64,000 bases of DNA from Lumnitzera littorea (Eukaryota > Streptophyta > Magnoliopsida > Myrtales > Combretaceae): positions 11,570,242-11,634,241 of the forward strand of contig JAMXBB010000004.1 of the NCBI GenBank assembly GCA_024138015.1, given 5' to 3'. Position numbers and translations under genes: made by a program. The notes beneath the pieces were generated by a model. That model saw only the letters and a program-made list of their open reading frames with translations, did no database searches and was not told where the DNA came from. Shown one piece after another: positions 1 to 11,056 of this stretch (its first letter is position 1; every line of letters starts with the position of its first letter).

Positions 1-2341
1 ACCACATGGTGGTGGCAGTGCCCAGGTGGGCCGACACACCCATGGCCATCGACGGTGGCCGGAGCCACCTAAATCTATAAGTTCGATTTCCAACCCGATT
101 TTGTGTAAATTTGTAAAAATAGTAAATATTCTTAAAAAATTATGAATTTTGTTATTACGAAATATTTTTGTATGTAGTTTTTAGGAAAAATATTATTTTG
201 ATAAAAATATGTTCCGTGATATATGATCCTTAAGAAATCATACAAAAACGAGCATGTTTCGGTTTAGAAATAAATAACCTTAGGAGTGTAGTTTTGAGCC
301 CAAAATTTTAGTGTAGACTACTTAGATAATATAGAACAATACTATGAATCCCATTTTCAAAAATTAATTTTCAAAATTTTTAGATAAATTTTAGGCCTTA
401 AAATGAGGCATAAATGGGTAATTTAGAGTTAATTAAGTAATTAAATGGTTAATTACTGATTTAGTGAATAATTATATGTTTTAGGATGTTGAAATCTGAT
501 GAAGTATGACACTTGTAACATTTAAGATGTTAGATGTAATTATTAAGCTAATTATATAGTAAATAAGTAATAGGGAAAAATAGTAAATTTTAAGTTAATT
601 TTGTAAATTAGGGTAATTAGGTGTAAAATCTAATTTAGAATGAATTTAGATATTTTGAAATGATAATTGATGTTGGGAGATGGTAATTAGAGTGTTAGAA
701 ATATTAGATGTGTATTATATACATAATAGGTGATAATACATAATATGTAATTATTGGAAATATAATAAATAGAAGATATTAGAATAAAAATTGATATTAT
801 GTAAATAATAGGGATATATAATAAATCTGATAGAAATCTTGAATTTATATAATTATATGAAAAATGTAAAAATTTCTCACATCAGGAGTAAATTCGATAC
901 AAGATTAAGGATTTAAGTGTACCGGGTATAATAAAATACTGACTAAGGGTAATTACGGTATTTAGAATATTTGGAAGTAAGGTGATTAATTTCACATTAT
1001 GAGTTAAAACAAGTTTCTAGAGTTCGGATATAAAATAGTACTTAGAAATCAAACTAGAATCTAATTTAGAAATCGATACGAAAACTGAACTTGAACCTAA
1101 CTCCAAACCTAAAATAATTGTAAAAGATTTGAGAACCTCAATAACTGGATATATTAAACCCTAAACAAAACATAATAATAAGCGTTATAGGATAAAACCA
1201 ACTTATAATAGTTACATGAAAAACCAAAACTATATTTGAGTTATAGGGATGATCGGCGATGGCCTGAGTAAGCCAAACCTCAAGTAAGTAAGCGAGGAGT
1301 CAAGGTAAGTTAGGATTAATACCTTGTGGTATTTTAGAGGCTTAAGATTATACTTGGTTGTGCTTATTAAATAGTTGGTTGGTGCATGTGCTTAATTATG
1401 AGGGATGCCATGATTTTGTTTGTTGTTTTGGTTTGTACTGTATGATTTATATAAAATGATTGATCACTCTAAACTGGACCTAATCAAATATATAACCTGT
1501 AATCATATTCGAACCTACATGGCAACCTATTAGGGGAAACCTAGGATTCTTCGGCTAAATACCGACCCCTTCGAAAAGGATAGCGCAAGATTACATAATG
1601 GTCCCATCTTCATCCCTAGTCGAACTAAGTGACAAGAGAGGAGGTCGCGGCGAAGGTAAAGTCAATGGTTCGAAGGTAGTCGCGGGAATAGCGGTGTCTC
1701 CATTGCATAAGCTTAGGTTTAGTCGTAAGCTATTGCATTAACGACAACTCCGCAACCCGGATTAAAGCGGGCGCAATTTCTCTAATCTCACAACGGGCCG
1801 GACAACGTCGTACGATGGTATTTGCTTGAACATGCATTGCACCTAACAAGTTAATTGATAACCTTGTTATATTTATGGTATAGTTTTAAGTCCTTTATCC
1901 TAACTTACTGAACTGTGGTTGCTCACATCCCTATAGATATCGTGTAGGTGCTAGCTAAGAAGCGGCTTACAACTACTTGGAAGCTAGCAACTGCTGAATC
2001 CTAAGAAGTAAGGAAAAACATTTGAAGAACAAACATATATTTTTAAGGTCTAAGCTTTTATTTTAGAATTTGTCATTTCTGAATAATGTAATAACTAGGA
2101 AATATATTACGGGGAAACATTGTAAACATTAATTGTAATAACTAAATTATAGTGTATATATATATTTTCTCACTTTCTTAGGTAAATGATTTATTTAAAT
2201 TACAAACTATTTACTTCAAAGCAGGTTAATTGTAGACGCCTTGTGTAGATCAAGTCTAGGATAGCGGTTGTAAGGCTAATTTCTATCTTAGAATGATTTA
2301 CAGGTGGGATTGTTACGACTTTGCCGCTTCGAGGCGTGACA
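1..2341 (+). mobile_element. LTR A, right part of a long Ty3/gypsy-type LTR
   Basis: This stretch aligns almost end to end with 3207-5552 (LTR B), with scattered substitutions and small indels. Its left end is cut off by the window. It ends in GAGGCGTGACA, the CGGGGCGTGACA-type terminus common in long plant gypsy LTRs of the Tekay/Del kind (family knowledge). It has no coding capacity. What follows is neither a primer-binding site nor an internal domain but the first base of LTR B. It could instead be read as one unit of a tandem repeat built from LTRs. Confidence 0.75.
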
Positions 2342-5300
2342 TGAAGTTTTATGGTACTAAGTTTTATGAAAGGGTCTTTAGGTATAAGGGTATTGGTGGA
2401 AATTAGGGGAAAGAAAAGAAGTTGGTTGCTATACGACTTGATCTTAGGACCAAGATCCTGTAAGCCCCACAATCAGTCACTAAGGGTTTCGATCGGCTAA
2501 AAAATCTAATTGAGCTTAAATTATAAGTAAAGCTAAAAATATTAGTAAAATGATCCTGTAAGTTCGAATTTAAGAAAATAAGCAATAAAATTAAAAAATA
2601 TAAAAATTCCAAATTTTACGTATATAACTCGTTATTTATCGAAAATGCGTAAAATGCATTCCGATAATTAATAAATCGCTAGAGATAAATTATATGTATA
2701 CTAAAAATCATAAAATAACCTAAATAATATTTAAGAATATTTATTTGTAGTATATATGAATTTACATGTAGGTAGAAATACGTGTAATTATTTAAAATAC
2801 GTAAAATGAGCTAAAATAATATTAAATAATTAAAAAATTCATAATTAATTAAGGAAAAATCAAGAAAAATATAGAAAAATGAGGAAAAGTCTAGAAGTGG
2901 GGTGTGGCAATTTGATATTGAAAAAAAAAAATCAACCAATTAAAATGCAACAAATAAAAAGTGGAAAAAAGAAAAAATAAGGTAATTGTCTTGTCTCATT
3001 AATACACAATAATTTCCCTAAAACTCTATAAATACTCCAAATTTTTGAAAAGCTCACTTGGTTAGTTTGGAGATTGAGAAAAATAGAGAGAGGTGAAATT
3101 GAGAAAAAAATTAAGGTTAGAAAAAAAAATAAGAAAACTATGCAGTTGGGGCTTGTAAGGAGAACCCAAACCCAACGAGCAACCGAAAGTGGACGGCCAC
3201 CACCACCACAAGATGGTGGTAGTGCCCAGGTGGGCCGACACACCCATGGCTATCGAAGGTCGTCGGAGCCACCTAAATCGGTGAGTTCGATTTCCGATTT
3301 GATTTTGTATAATTTTTTAAAAATAGTAAATATTCTTAGAAAATTATGAATTTTGTTATTCTAAAATATTTTTGTATGTAGTTTTTAGGAAAAATATTAT
3401 TTTGATAAAAATATATCCCGTGATATATGATCCTTAAGAAATCATGCAAAATTAAGCATGTTTCGGTTTAGAAATAAATAACCTTAAGAGTGTATTTTTC
3501 AGCCTAAAATTTTTGTGTAGACTAATTAGATGATATAGAACAGTTCTATGAAGCCCGTTTTCAAAAATTAATGCTCAAAATTTTTAGATAATTTTTAGGC
3601 CATAAAATGAGGCATAAAATGGGTAATTTAGGGTTAATTAAGTAATTAAATGGTTAATTACTGATTTGGTGAATAATTATACGTTTTAGGATATTGAAAT
3701 CTGATGAAGTATGATACTTGTAGCATTTAGGGTGTTAGATGTAATTATTAGGCTAATTATGTAGTGAATAAGTAATAGAGAAAAATAGTACATTTTAAGT
3801 TAATTTTGTAAATTAGGGTAATTAGGTGTAAAATATAATTTAGGATGAATTTATACATTTTGAAATGATAATTGATGTTGGGATATGGTAATTAGAGTGA
3901 TAAAAATATTAGATGTGTATTATGTATATAATAAGTAATAGTACATAATACATAATTATTAGAAATATAATAAATAGAAGATATTAGAATAAAAATTGAT
4001 ATTATGATAATAATAAAAATATACAATAAATCTGATAGGGAACTTGAATTTATGTAATTATATAAAAAATGTAAAAATTTCTCACATCAGGAGTAAATTC
4101 GGTATACTATTAAGGATTTAAGTGCACTGAATATAATAAAATACTAACTAGGGGTAGTTATGGTATTTGGGATATCTGGAAGTACGGTGATTAATTTCAC
4201 CTTATGAGTTAAAACAAGTTTCTAAAGTTCGGGTATAAAACAGTACTTAAAAATTGAACTAGAATCAAATTTAGAAATTGATGCGAAAACTAAACCCGAG
4301 CCTAACCCCAAACCTAGAATAATTGTAAAATATTTGAGAACCTAGATAATTAGATATATTAAATCCTAAACAAAACATAACAATAAGCGTTATAGGATAA
4401 AACTGACCTATAATAGTTATATGAAAAACTAAAACCACGTTTGTATTATAGGGATGATCGGCGATGGCTTGAGTGAGCCGAACCTCAAGTAAGTAAGTGA
4501 GGAGTCGAAGTAAGTTGAGATTAATATGTTGCTGTATTTTGGAGGCTTGAGATTATACTTGGTTGTGCTTGTTAGACAATTGGTTGTGTGCATGTGCTTG
4601 ATTATGAGTGATGTTATGATTCTGTTTGTTGTTCTGGCCTGTATTGTATGATTTGTATGAAATGATTAATTACCCTAAACTGAACCTAATCAAATATACG
4701 ACTCGTAACCATAATTAGACCTACATAGCTACCCATTAGGAGAAACCTAGGATTCTCTGGCCAAATACCGACCCCTTTGAAAGAAATAATTCAAGATTGC
4801 ATAATGGTCCCTTCTTTATCCTTAGTCAAACTAAGTGACAGGAGAGGAGGTCACAGCGAGGGTGAAGTCAATGGTTCGAAGGTAGTCGCAGGAGGAGCGA
4901 TGTCTCCATTATACAAGCCTGAGTTTGATCGTAAGCTGTTACATTAACGACAACTCCTCAACCCGGATTAGAGTAGGCGCAATTTCTCTAATCTTACGAC
5001 GGGCCAGACAACGTCATGTGATGGCATTTGCTTGAACATGCATTGCACCTAATAAGTTTATTGATAACCTTGTTATGTTTATGGTATAGTTTTAAGTCCT
5101 TCATCTTAACTTACTGAGTTATAGTTACTCACATCCCTATAGACGTCGTACAAGTGCTGGCTAAGAAGCGGCATACAACTACTCTGAAGCTAGCAACTGC
5201 TTGATCTTGAGGAGTCAGGAAAAACATTTGAAGAACAAACATATATTTTTAAGGTCTAAGCTTTTATTTTAAAATTTTTCATTTCTGAATAATGTAATAA

Positions 5301-5552
5301 CTAAGAAATATATTACGGTGAAATATTGTAAACGTTAATTGTAATAACTGAATTATAGTATATATATATATATATTTTCTCACTTTCTTAGGCAAATAAT
5401 TTATTTAAATTACAAACTGTTTACTTTAAAGCGGGTTAGTCATAGACGCCTTATACACATCAGGTCTAAGATAGCGGTTGTGAGGCCAACTTCTATCTTA
5501 GAATAGTCTATACAGCGGAACTGTTATAACTCTGCCACTTCGGGACGTGACA
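2342..5552 (+). mobile_element. LTR B, complete 3.2-kb LTR without internal domain
   Basis: It starts with TG at 2342, directly after the CA of LTR A, and ends CGTGACA at 5552. The last 2.35 kb match LTR A. The first ~0.56 kb match the start of LTR C (15946-16398); shared stretches include an ATATTAGT...CCTGTAAG block. A TATA box at 3027 gives the plus orientation and implies a ~0.7-kb U3 and an unusually long (~2.5 kb) R-U5. The following bases (AATCC...) contain no tRNA primer-binding site, so this is a solo or tandem LTR. Confidence 0.75.
3027..3034 (+). promoter_or_regulatory. TATA box of LTR B
   Basis: TATAAATA lies in a CTC-TATAAATA-CTCC context. About 35-50 bp downstream begins a purine-rich leader with GAGAGAGG, as at the transcription start of plant LTRs. 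It marks the U3/R side and the plus orientation. Current activity cannot be judged from sequence. Confidence 0.5.
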
Positions 5553-6904
5553 AATCCTATACCACATTATGATCCATAATTGAAGCCAACGGTCAAATGT
5601 TACCTATCAAGATTTATGGATTCTCTATTACCTTCCGATGAATAAACAAATTAACTTCTTCAGTATTGTGGTTCAATGTTTTAACCATGTAACCAACAAC
5701 CCCTCCCAAGCTTTCTTTAGGTTTGGCCAATTAGTTACCCAACTATTAATCCACAAGGGAGTCCAGTACCTTATACCTCCTCGAGTAGCTTGTGTCAAAC
5801 ACCTTAAACTGGTTGATGTCTATCGGGGGGTTTGGAAAAAGACCGGCAATAATTGCGTTAGAAAGAAACCCCTTCCTCCACTTGATCTCAGCTTTGAACG
5901 TGAACCACCAAAACCTATTGAATCTTCTTATGAGCTAAGAAGTCATAGTGTTCCTGATCCTTCGAGTGAGCTTACTAATCATGCTACTACTCCTCATCTA
6001 AAGGGCTCCTCTCACCAACGTCCTCCTCCTGACTATGGCTTTCCTACTTTTGATTCAACAGCTCTCTTGCCATCTCAGCATCCATTCCATCAATACTCAA
6101 AGATTTGATTCAATCCACTCTAAGAGGATGCTCATGATTACATCCACAACAAGTTTCAAGGGCTCTATTATCATTTCCAAATGAAATATCACTGTCCATC
6201 TTACCCTTTTCCTCCTCCAGCTTAAGATGATGCTCCACCTGATGTTTAAATTGTCGACTCCTGTTTATTTCTCATGTTCCTTCATGTCATGTTTTATGAA
6301 CTTGGCCTTTGGCCACCTTATGTTTCCTCTCTTATGTTTTTTGTCAAATGTTTGTCCTTAATAATTACTGTTGCTACTGCTTAAATCTCTTATGTTTTTG
6401 TAAGACATGGCTTTCTTTATCCTAGGCGTGGATGTCTCTTGCTCATTTTCATTAACTTATGTTACTTTTAGCAATTGTTGTTGGCTACTTTGTTACTAGA
6501 TGGCTTCTTTATAGCTTCTTTATTCTACTTTTTGTAAGGGGCATATCCTAAGACTTAAGCTGAGATTATACTAAAATTTTGACTTGAATCATCCTCCCTC
6601 TTCACCACCTAGATCCTCCTCTTTTTGATAAGGCCAAAGAAGGAGAAATATTCAAGTCATTAGAGAGTCAAAAAGTATACTTAGTTGATTTGATAATAGT
6701 TAACTTATCTTGATATTGGACTTATCTTATAACTTAGCATATCTTGATTCATTATAAGATTGATATATCCAATATATGAAGTTATTAAGAAGCGAGACTT
6801 AGTTCCCTAGTACGCCAATACTCTCTTCTTGCAAGAATTCCGTTAATCTTATTCAAATGCCAAATATCTTGAAATTGAATGCTCAATTGAGGGGGAGTTT
6901 TTAA
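5553..6904 (+). mobile_element. 3' internal region of a copia-type element
   Basis: Internal sequence between LTR B and the LTR at 6905. Around 6620-6650 it carries the CTTTTTGATAAGGCCAAAGAAGG stretch, of a kind seen before the 3' LTR of Sirevirus-like copia elements. At 6889-6897 it has a polypurine tract GAGGGGGAG. I see no reverse transcriptase or integrase motifs, so only the far 3' end remains; LTR B ends abruptly at its left side. The Sirevirus affiliation rests on the polypurine tract and LTR end only. Confidence 0.5.
5638..6108 (+). CDS. Hypothetical protein, 156 aa, inside copia remnant
   Basis: An open frame starts with an ATG and runs 156 codons. The N-terminal ~75 residues look globular, with hydrophobic segments around INFFSIVVQCF and GVQYLIPPRVACVK. 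The C-terminal half is rich in Pro, Ser and His (PPPDYGFPTF) and looks disordered. I do not recognise the family. It sits between an LTR boundary on the left and a copia polypurine tract on the right. It may be part of an additional ORF downstream of pol, as in Sirevirus elements, or the tail of a gag-like protein. No signal peptide or membrane segment is obvious. Expression is doubtful given its location in a transposon remnant. Confidence 0.3.
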   Translation: MNKQINFFSIVVQCFNHVTNNPSQAFFRFGQLVTQLLIHKGVQYLIPPRVACVKHLKLVDVYRGVWKKTGNNCVRKKPLPPLDLSFEREPPKPIESSYELRSHSVPDPSSELTNHATTPHLKGSSHQRPPPDYGFPTFDSTALLPSQHPFHQYSKI

Positions 6905-7952
6905 TGTATAAGAGTTTTGTTCTCATCAAAATCAATTAGTGAACCTTAGGTTTAACAATCTCTTCCTTTTTGATGAGGACAAAACAAAAAGATGTATGAT
7001 TAAACTTGTTATTATTTTATTATATTGAGTTCATTGAATAAAATCAATAATCTTGTTTAATGATTATATACATCAATTAACTCTATAAGATATTAAATTT
7101 GAAAGGTACACTTTTTATTTAGAATTATAACCCTATAATGCTATTATATATTGTTGCATATGAAAGTTACAAATAGGTGAAGGTTGCTAGAAATTCGCCT
7201 TACTAGCGTGATGGTATATGGAAGAACCAACCTAACGGTATAAAGCCCTTGATTAAAAGATGAAAAGCCTTTTGCTCTTCTCAAGCTGACATTCCAATAC
7301 ACATGTCCATATTCTTACCCATAGTAGTTTTGCTTATGATCATAACACTAAGAGGATGATACCGTCATACTAGTAAGTTTGTTTCAAAATAGCCATTAGA
7401 GCATTTAATGCACTATAACAGGAAGAATTGAATAAGTTGATATAAATGCTCAACAATCTAACCAAGGATAATCAAGAACTAATATTTTACTGCAATTAAA
7501 AGACATTCTTTAGCCCTATTACTTACTATTTGTCTCTTGTACTCTTTATTACAATCAAACAAGTAAGATTTGTGTGTAGTGTTTGAGAGTTCTTGTATAT
7601 GCAATCTTTAGAGAGAAAAGCACTACAATTGTGTGATCATTATGTGCAATTGTGATTATGTAAACTAGTATAGCTGTTAGAGCATTGCATTATGAGATAA
7701 ATAAAGTGGTGTGAAGTCCTCGATTGAAGGCATTTGTGGATCCGTGGAGAGTAGGGAGCAGTCCGAACTTTACGTTATATTTAAGCTTAATCTTCTCTAT
7801 TTTTATCTCTTTTAATTTCTACACCTATTATTATTTTAGCATTATCTCGATAATACTCATTATTGTATTTAATACTTAATTTCAAAAAGAGTTTCAATTT
7901 GTACTAAGAACTCAATTCACCCCTCCTCTTAAGTTTAGCCTAGTGTTCTTCA
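6905..7952 (+). mobile_element. 3' LTR of copia-type element
   Basis: It begins TGTATAAGAG a few bases after the polypurine tract GAGGGGGAG. It ends in an AATTCACCCCTCCTCTT...TTCTTCA block typical of copia/Sirevirus LTR ends. It is about 1,048 bp and non-coding. The matching 5' LTR is not in the window, so no target-site duplication can be checked. Confidence 0.6.
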
Positions 7953-7989
7953 ATCAACTCAAAAGAGCATTACCAGGTTTCAAATTGAT

Positions 7990-8280
7990 TCCTTAGCCAG
8001 CCTAGAGAGAGCTACCATTTTAGGGTGCTTGCTAACTTATAAGGGCACTACCCTCCATTCAGTATCTCTTAAGGTCCTTACTAACCCATTGGAGTGCCAC
8101 CCTCCATTCAATATCTTTTAGAGTTCTTATTAGTCCATTGAGCACTACCCTCCATTTTAGTATCATTTTAAGGCTCTTACTAACTCTTACGGTGATACCC
8201 TTCAGTCAATGTCACTTTTATGGTCTTACTGACTTCAAAAGTGCTTCCCTTTCTTTAGGTTATAGCTAGTTCTTAGGGCA
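7990..8280. repeat. ~50-bp minisatellite, 4-6 decayed units
   Basis: Units of 46-51 bp start near 8041, 8092, 8141 and 8191, with weaker units at ~7990 and ~8237. Each has a CACTACCCTCCATTCAGTAT-like half and a TTAAGG-CTTACTAACCCATT half. Copies differ at roughly a fifth of positions. It lies just outside the copia 3' LTR. Confidence 0.7.
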
Positions 8281-8909
8281 TTATACCATTATGAAAAATT
8301 CATTCTCATATTTCAGCCAACTCTTAAAGTGCCACTGTTCTTTTCAAAACACCTTTCCCTAAATCCCTAATGGATCAAGCTTAAGATAGCTAGCAATTTA
8401 TAGCACTTCTTAAGGCAAATTCATCCTCAAGGTAAAAATGGTCTTCTTTTATCTTTATGGTAAACTTTTACTTAAATTTCACCTAAAAGAAGAGCAACTA
8501 TGGATATCTCATTTTTACCCTCTTTATTTATTTTAAAATTTCTCTAAATAAAGAAAAAGGTCCTAATTTAGAAAAAAAAAAATAAAAATACAGAAAAATA
8601 AAAAATATTAGAAGATTGAAAGAAAATACAAAAAAAATAAGATAATTCAAAAAAATAAAATAATTGAAAAATGAAAAAAGATGAAAGATTGAATTTTTAG
8701 GAAAATAAAAATTTTTTTTTTAGCAAAATAGAATTTTAATTTCTTATTTTTAAGTAAAATAGATTTTTAGGAAAAATGTTATTAAGAAAAATAAGATTTT
8801 AAAGTTAGGTTTAGGTCTTTAGATAGAATAATTTAATTGAGTGATTTTTCATAGAATAGCCCGACTATTTTATGTTAAATACAATTCGGTTGAACTATAA
8901 ATCAAGGTA
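8281..8909. other. AT-rich non-coding stretch
   Basis: No coding signal was seen. 8570-8800 is dominated by A/T homopolymer-like tracts (AAAAATA, TTTTTAG). Nothing else recognisable. Confidence 0.5.
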
Positions 8910-9055
8910 CAGGCCAATAGCTTATTTGGTTTAACACTTAGTCTTAAGCATTGGTAAATGAGGAAAGGTCAAGAGTTTGAAACTCATTAGGCACATATGT
9001 GCCTTTTACTTTTTCATCTCCTTCAAGATAGGTAAGCGTTATTTTTTTTTTTTTT
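8910..9055 (+). mobile_element. Possible tRNA-derived SINE
   Basis: An A-box-like TAGCTTATTTGG at 8918 is followed about 50 bp later by a B-box-like GGTCAAGAGTTTGAAACTC (8967-8985). This is the pol III promoter layout of plant tRNA-derived SINEs. The stretch ends in a T-rich run (9040-9055). I could not define target-site duplications. An old tRNA pseudogene is the alternative. Confidence 0.4.
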
Positions 9056-9501
9056 GACCGCGTCTCACAATGATACGTAGCAAACATGTACTTGTCCTTG
9101 TAGCCAATGTAGTATACACATGACACTACATCAGTGAGCTTTTTCCTCCTCTTTCTCATCCTTTCCTACCTTTTGTCGTGATAAGCATACCTAAAGTATC
9201 CATTTTAAGACCATTTTCAATTTATTTTTCTTCATGATTGCATCAAATTAATGGTAAAATCATAAAGGTCACTTAAGATATTACGGATAGAGCTTAAGAA
9301 ATCGTCATAATACAATAGTTTGGAAGGTCTAAATGGAACTTGAAATTTGGAAAAAAAATTGTTATGCGAATTTTGCTTCAATTCGAATTAAATCAATTAG
9401 AGCCATTTATAGTTAAAATCAAACCTATTCTAAACATTTTAAGAACAAATCATATCAAAACTCTTTGTTGAGCCTAATTTTTTTCCCAATTTTATATTTT
9501 C
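9056..9501. other. Non-coding spacer
   Basis: No domain or repeat recognised. It leads into the gypsy integrase remnant. Confidence 0.4.
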
Positions 9502-10155
9502 CTTAAAGGGGTAGTAGTCAAGTTCATTAAGAGAGATATCTTAGCTTGATATGAGGCTCCAAAAACAATCATCACTAGCAATGGTACAAATCTCAATAAT
9601 AAGCTTATGTTAGAGTTGTGCCAACAGTTTAAGATCATCCACATGAACTCTACCCCTTATCAACCCTAGATGAATGAGGTCATTGAAGCAGCCAACAAAA
9701 ATCTCAAATTAATAATTGAAAAGATGGTTGTTACATATAAGGATTGGCATGAGATATTGCCATTTACATTCATAGCCTATCACACTTCTATTAGAACATA
9801 GATAGGGGCAACACCCTACTCCTTAGCATACAGTACTAAAGCAGTATTACCAATGGAAGTCGAAATCCTGTCTCTCAAAGTGCTATCAGAAACTTAGTTG
9901 GATGAGGCTGATTAGGTAAGGAAACAAATCAAGTAGTTAAATTTGATTGATGAAAAAAATTGATAACCTTATGTCACAATCAATGCTATCAACAAAGAAT
10001 AGCTTAAGCTTTTAACAAAAGGGTATGGCCCCGGATTTCAAAAAGGGTGATATAGTGTTGAGAAAGGCTTTCCCTAATACACAAGACTCCAAAGGAAAAT
10101 TCGCTCCCAATTGTGGAGGTCCTTATATTGTAAAGCGAGTGCTACCGCGTAAAAA
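9502..10155 (+). pseudogene. Ty3/gypsy integrase remnant (Tat-type)
   Basis: Reading the plus strand gives the second half of a plant gypsy integrase. Catalytic-core pieces include KFIKRDILA, TIITSNGTNLNN (normally SDNGTNLNN, so the core Asp is lost), MNSTPYQP, EAANKNLKLIIEKM, YKDWHEILPF, YHTSIRT and GATPYSLAY. The C-terminal segment follows with FQKGDIVLRK and GGPYIVKRVL. Internal stops interrupt it (before YEAPK, after NSTPYQP, after SIRT, in LDEAD and later), and a frame disturbance lies near 9960. Integrase inserts the cDNA copy into host DNA; this copy cannot. The wording of the motifs fits the Tat/Retand branch of plant gypsy elements. No reverse transcriptase is found upstream, so the left part is deleted. 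Confidence 0.85.
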
Positions 10156-11056
10156 AAATTATCGAAAATGGCCATGAACAAGGGTGAGTAAACAAGAAAA
10201 TCAGCGAGGAAGATGAAGTCAACTAAGTCAGTTGACTTGTGCAACCAATAGGGGGCTGCCACATGGCATGGGGATAGGGAATAGAAAAAGAAACAAGGCA
10301 AAGTGCACCTGTAAGGATTCAATCCCTTAACCATCTACACAAACACAGACGGTATAGCCAACGGAGCTAATGGTTTTCCTCAACATGTATTGCAATTCAA
10401 TTAAATTTATCCAATTAAATTGCCTAAACCTCTGTTTTTATAGCAAATCCAATTTACGTCGAATCCACACCCCATTCAATCGATTCCCAATGCAATAAAA
10501 ATGCAATGTCTTCCATGAGTAAGTCTAGTACACATACTTTAGATTTTTTTCAACCTAATTTTAACGATTTTATGAGATTCAATTCATTGATCACACAATT
10601 AATTCAAAAATTACTTTTCTCATTAATCAATCAATTTAAGTCCAATCGAAATGTTGTTTGAAGCTACGATTAATTTAAATTAATTTCATTTTTACAATCT
10701 AAAAATATTTAAAATCAACCATGGTTTGAATATTAAATTTTCAAAAACTCAATATTCTTAATCATATGTCAAAATTATTAAATCGCATATGTGCACTTAT
10801 TAGCCCTAAAAACAAGAAGATTCGTTCTATGTAACCCAAAGACCCTAAAATTGACTCAATACATTTATTTCCCTAAAAATTATTATTTTTTAATTTTCTC
10901 TCTTTTTTTTTAGTTTTCTAATTTATTTATTTTTCTATTTTTTTATTTTTTGGTTTTTTTATAAATTCTTTATTTTTTGTACTTTTCTAAATTTAAAACC
11001 CTTTACCTTATTCTAAAAATTCTAAAATTAAAGGGGGGCAAAAATAAGATATCTAC
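10156..11056 (+). mobile_element. Probable LTR remnant of Tat-type gypsy element
   Basis: An AT-rich non-coding stretch directly follows the integrase C-terminus. It ends in AAGGGGGGCAAAAATAAGATATCTACA. The solo LTR at 48786-50754 ends with the closely similar GGCAAAAATGAGGTATCTCCA, preceded by the same T-rich block, which supports an LTR right border near 11056. The left border is not resolved. Confidence 0.45.

Noticed and set aside
2200..3349. Several short open frames on both strands in LTRs A and B
   Set aside because: They lie in LTR sequence, are not conserved between the two copies, and show no domain.
7990..8280. CRISPR-like array
   Set aside because: Units are contiguous and diverged with no unique spacers, and the window is a plant nuclear genome; it is a minisatellite.
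8910..8990. Functional tRNA gene
   Set aside because: Box-like motifs only; no cloverleaf with acceptor stem could be drawn.
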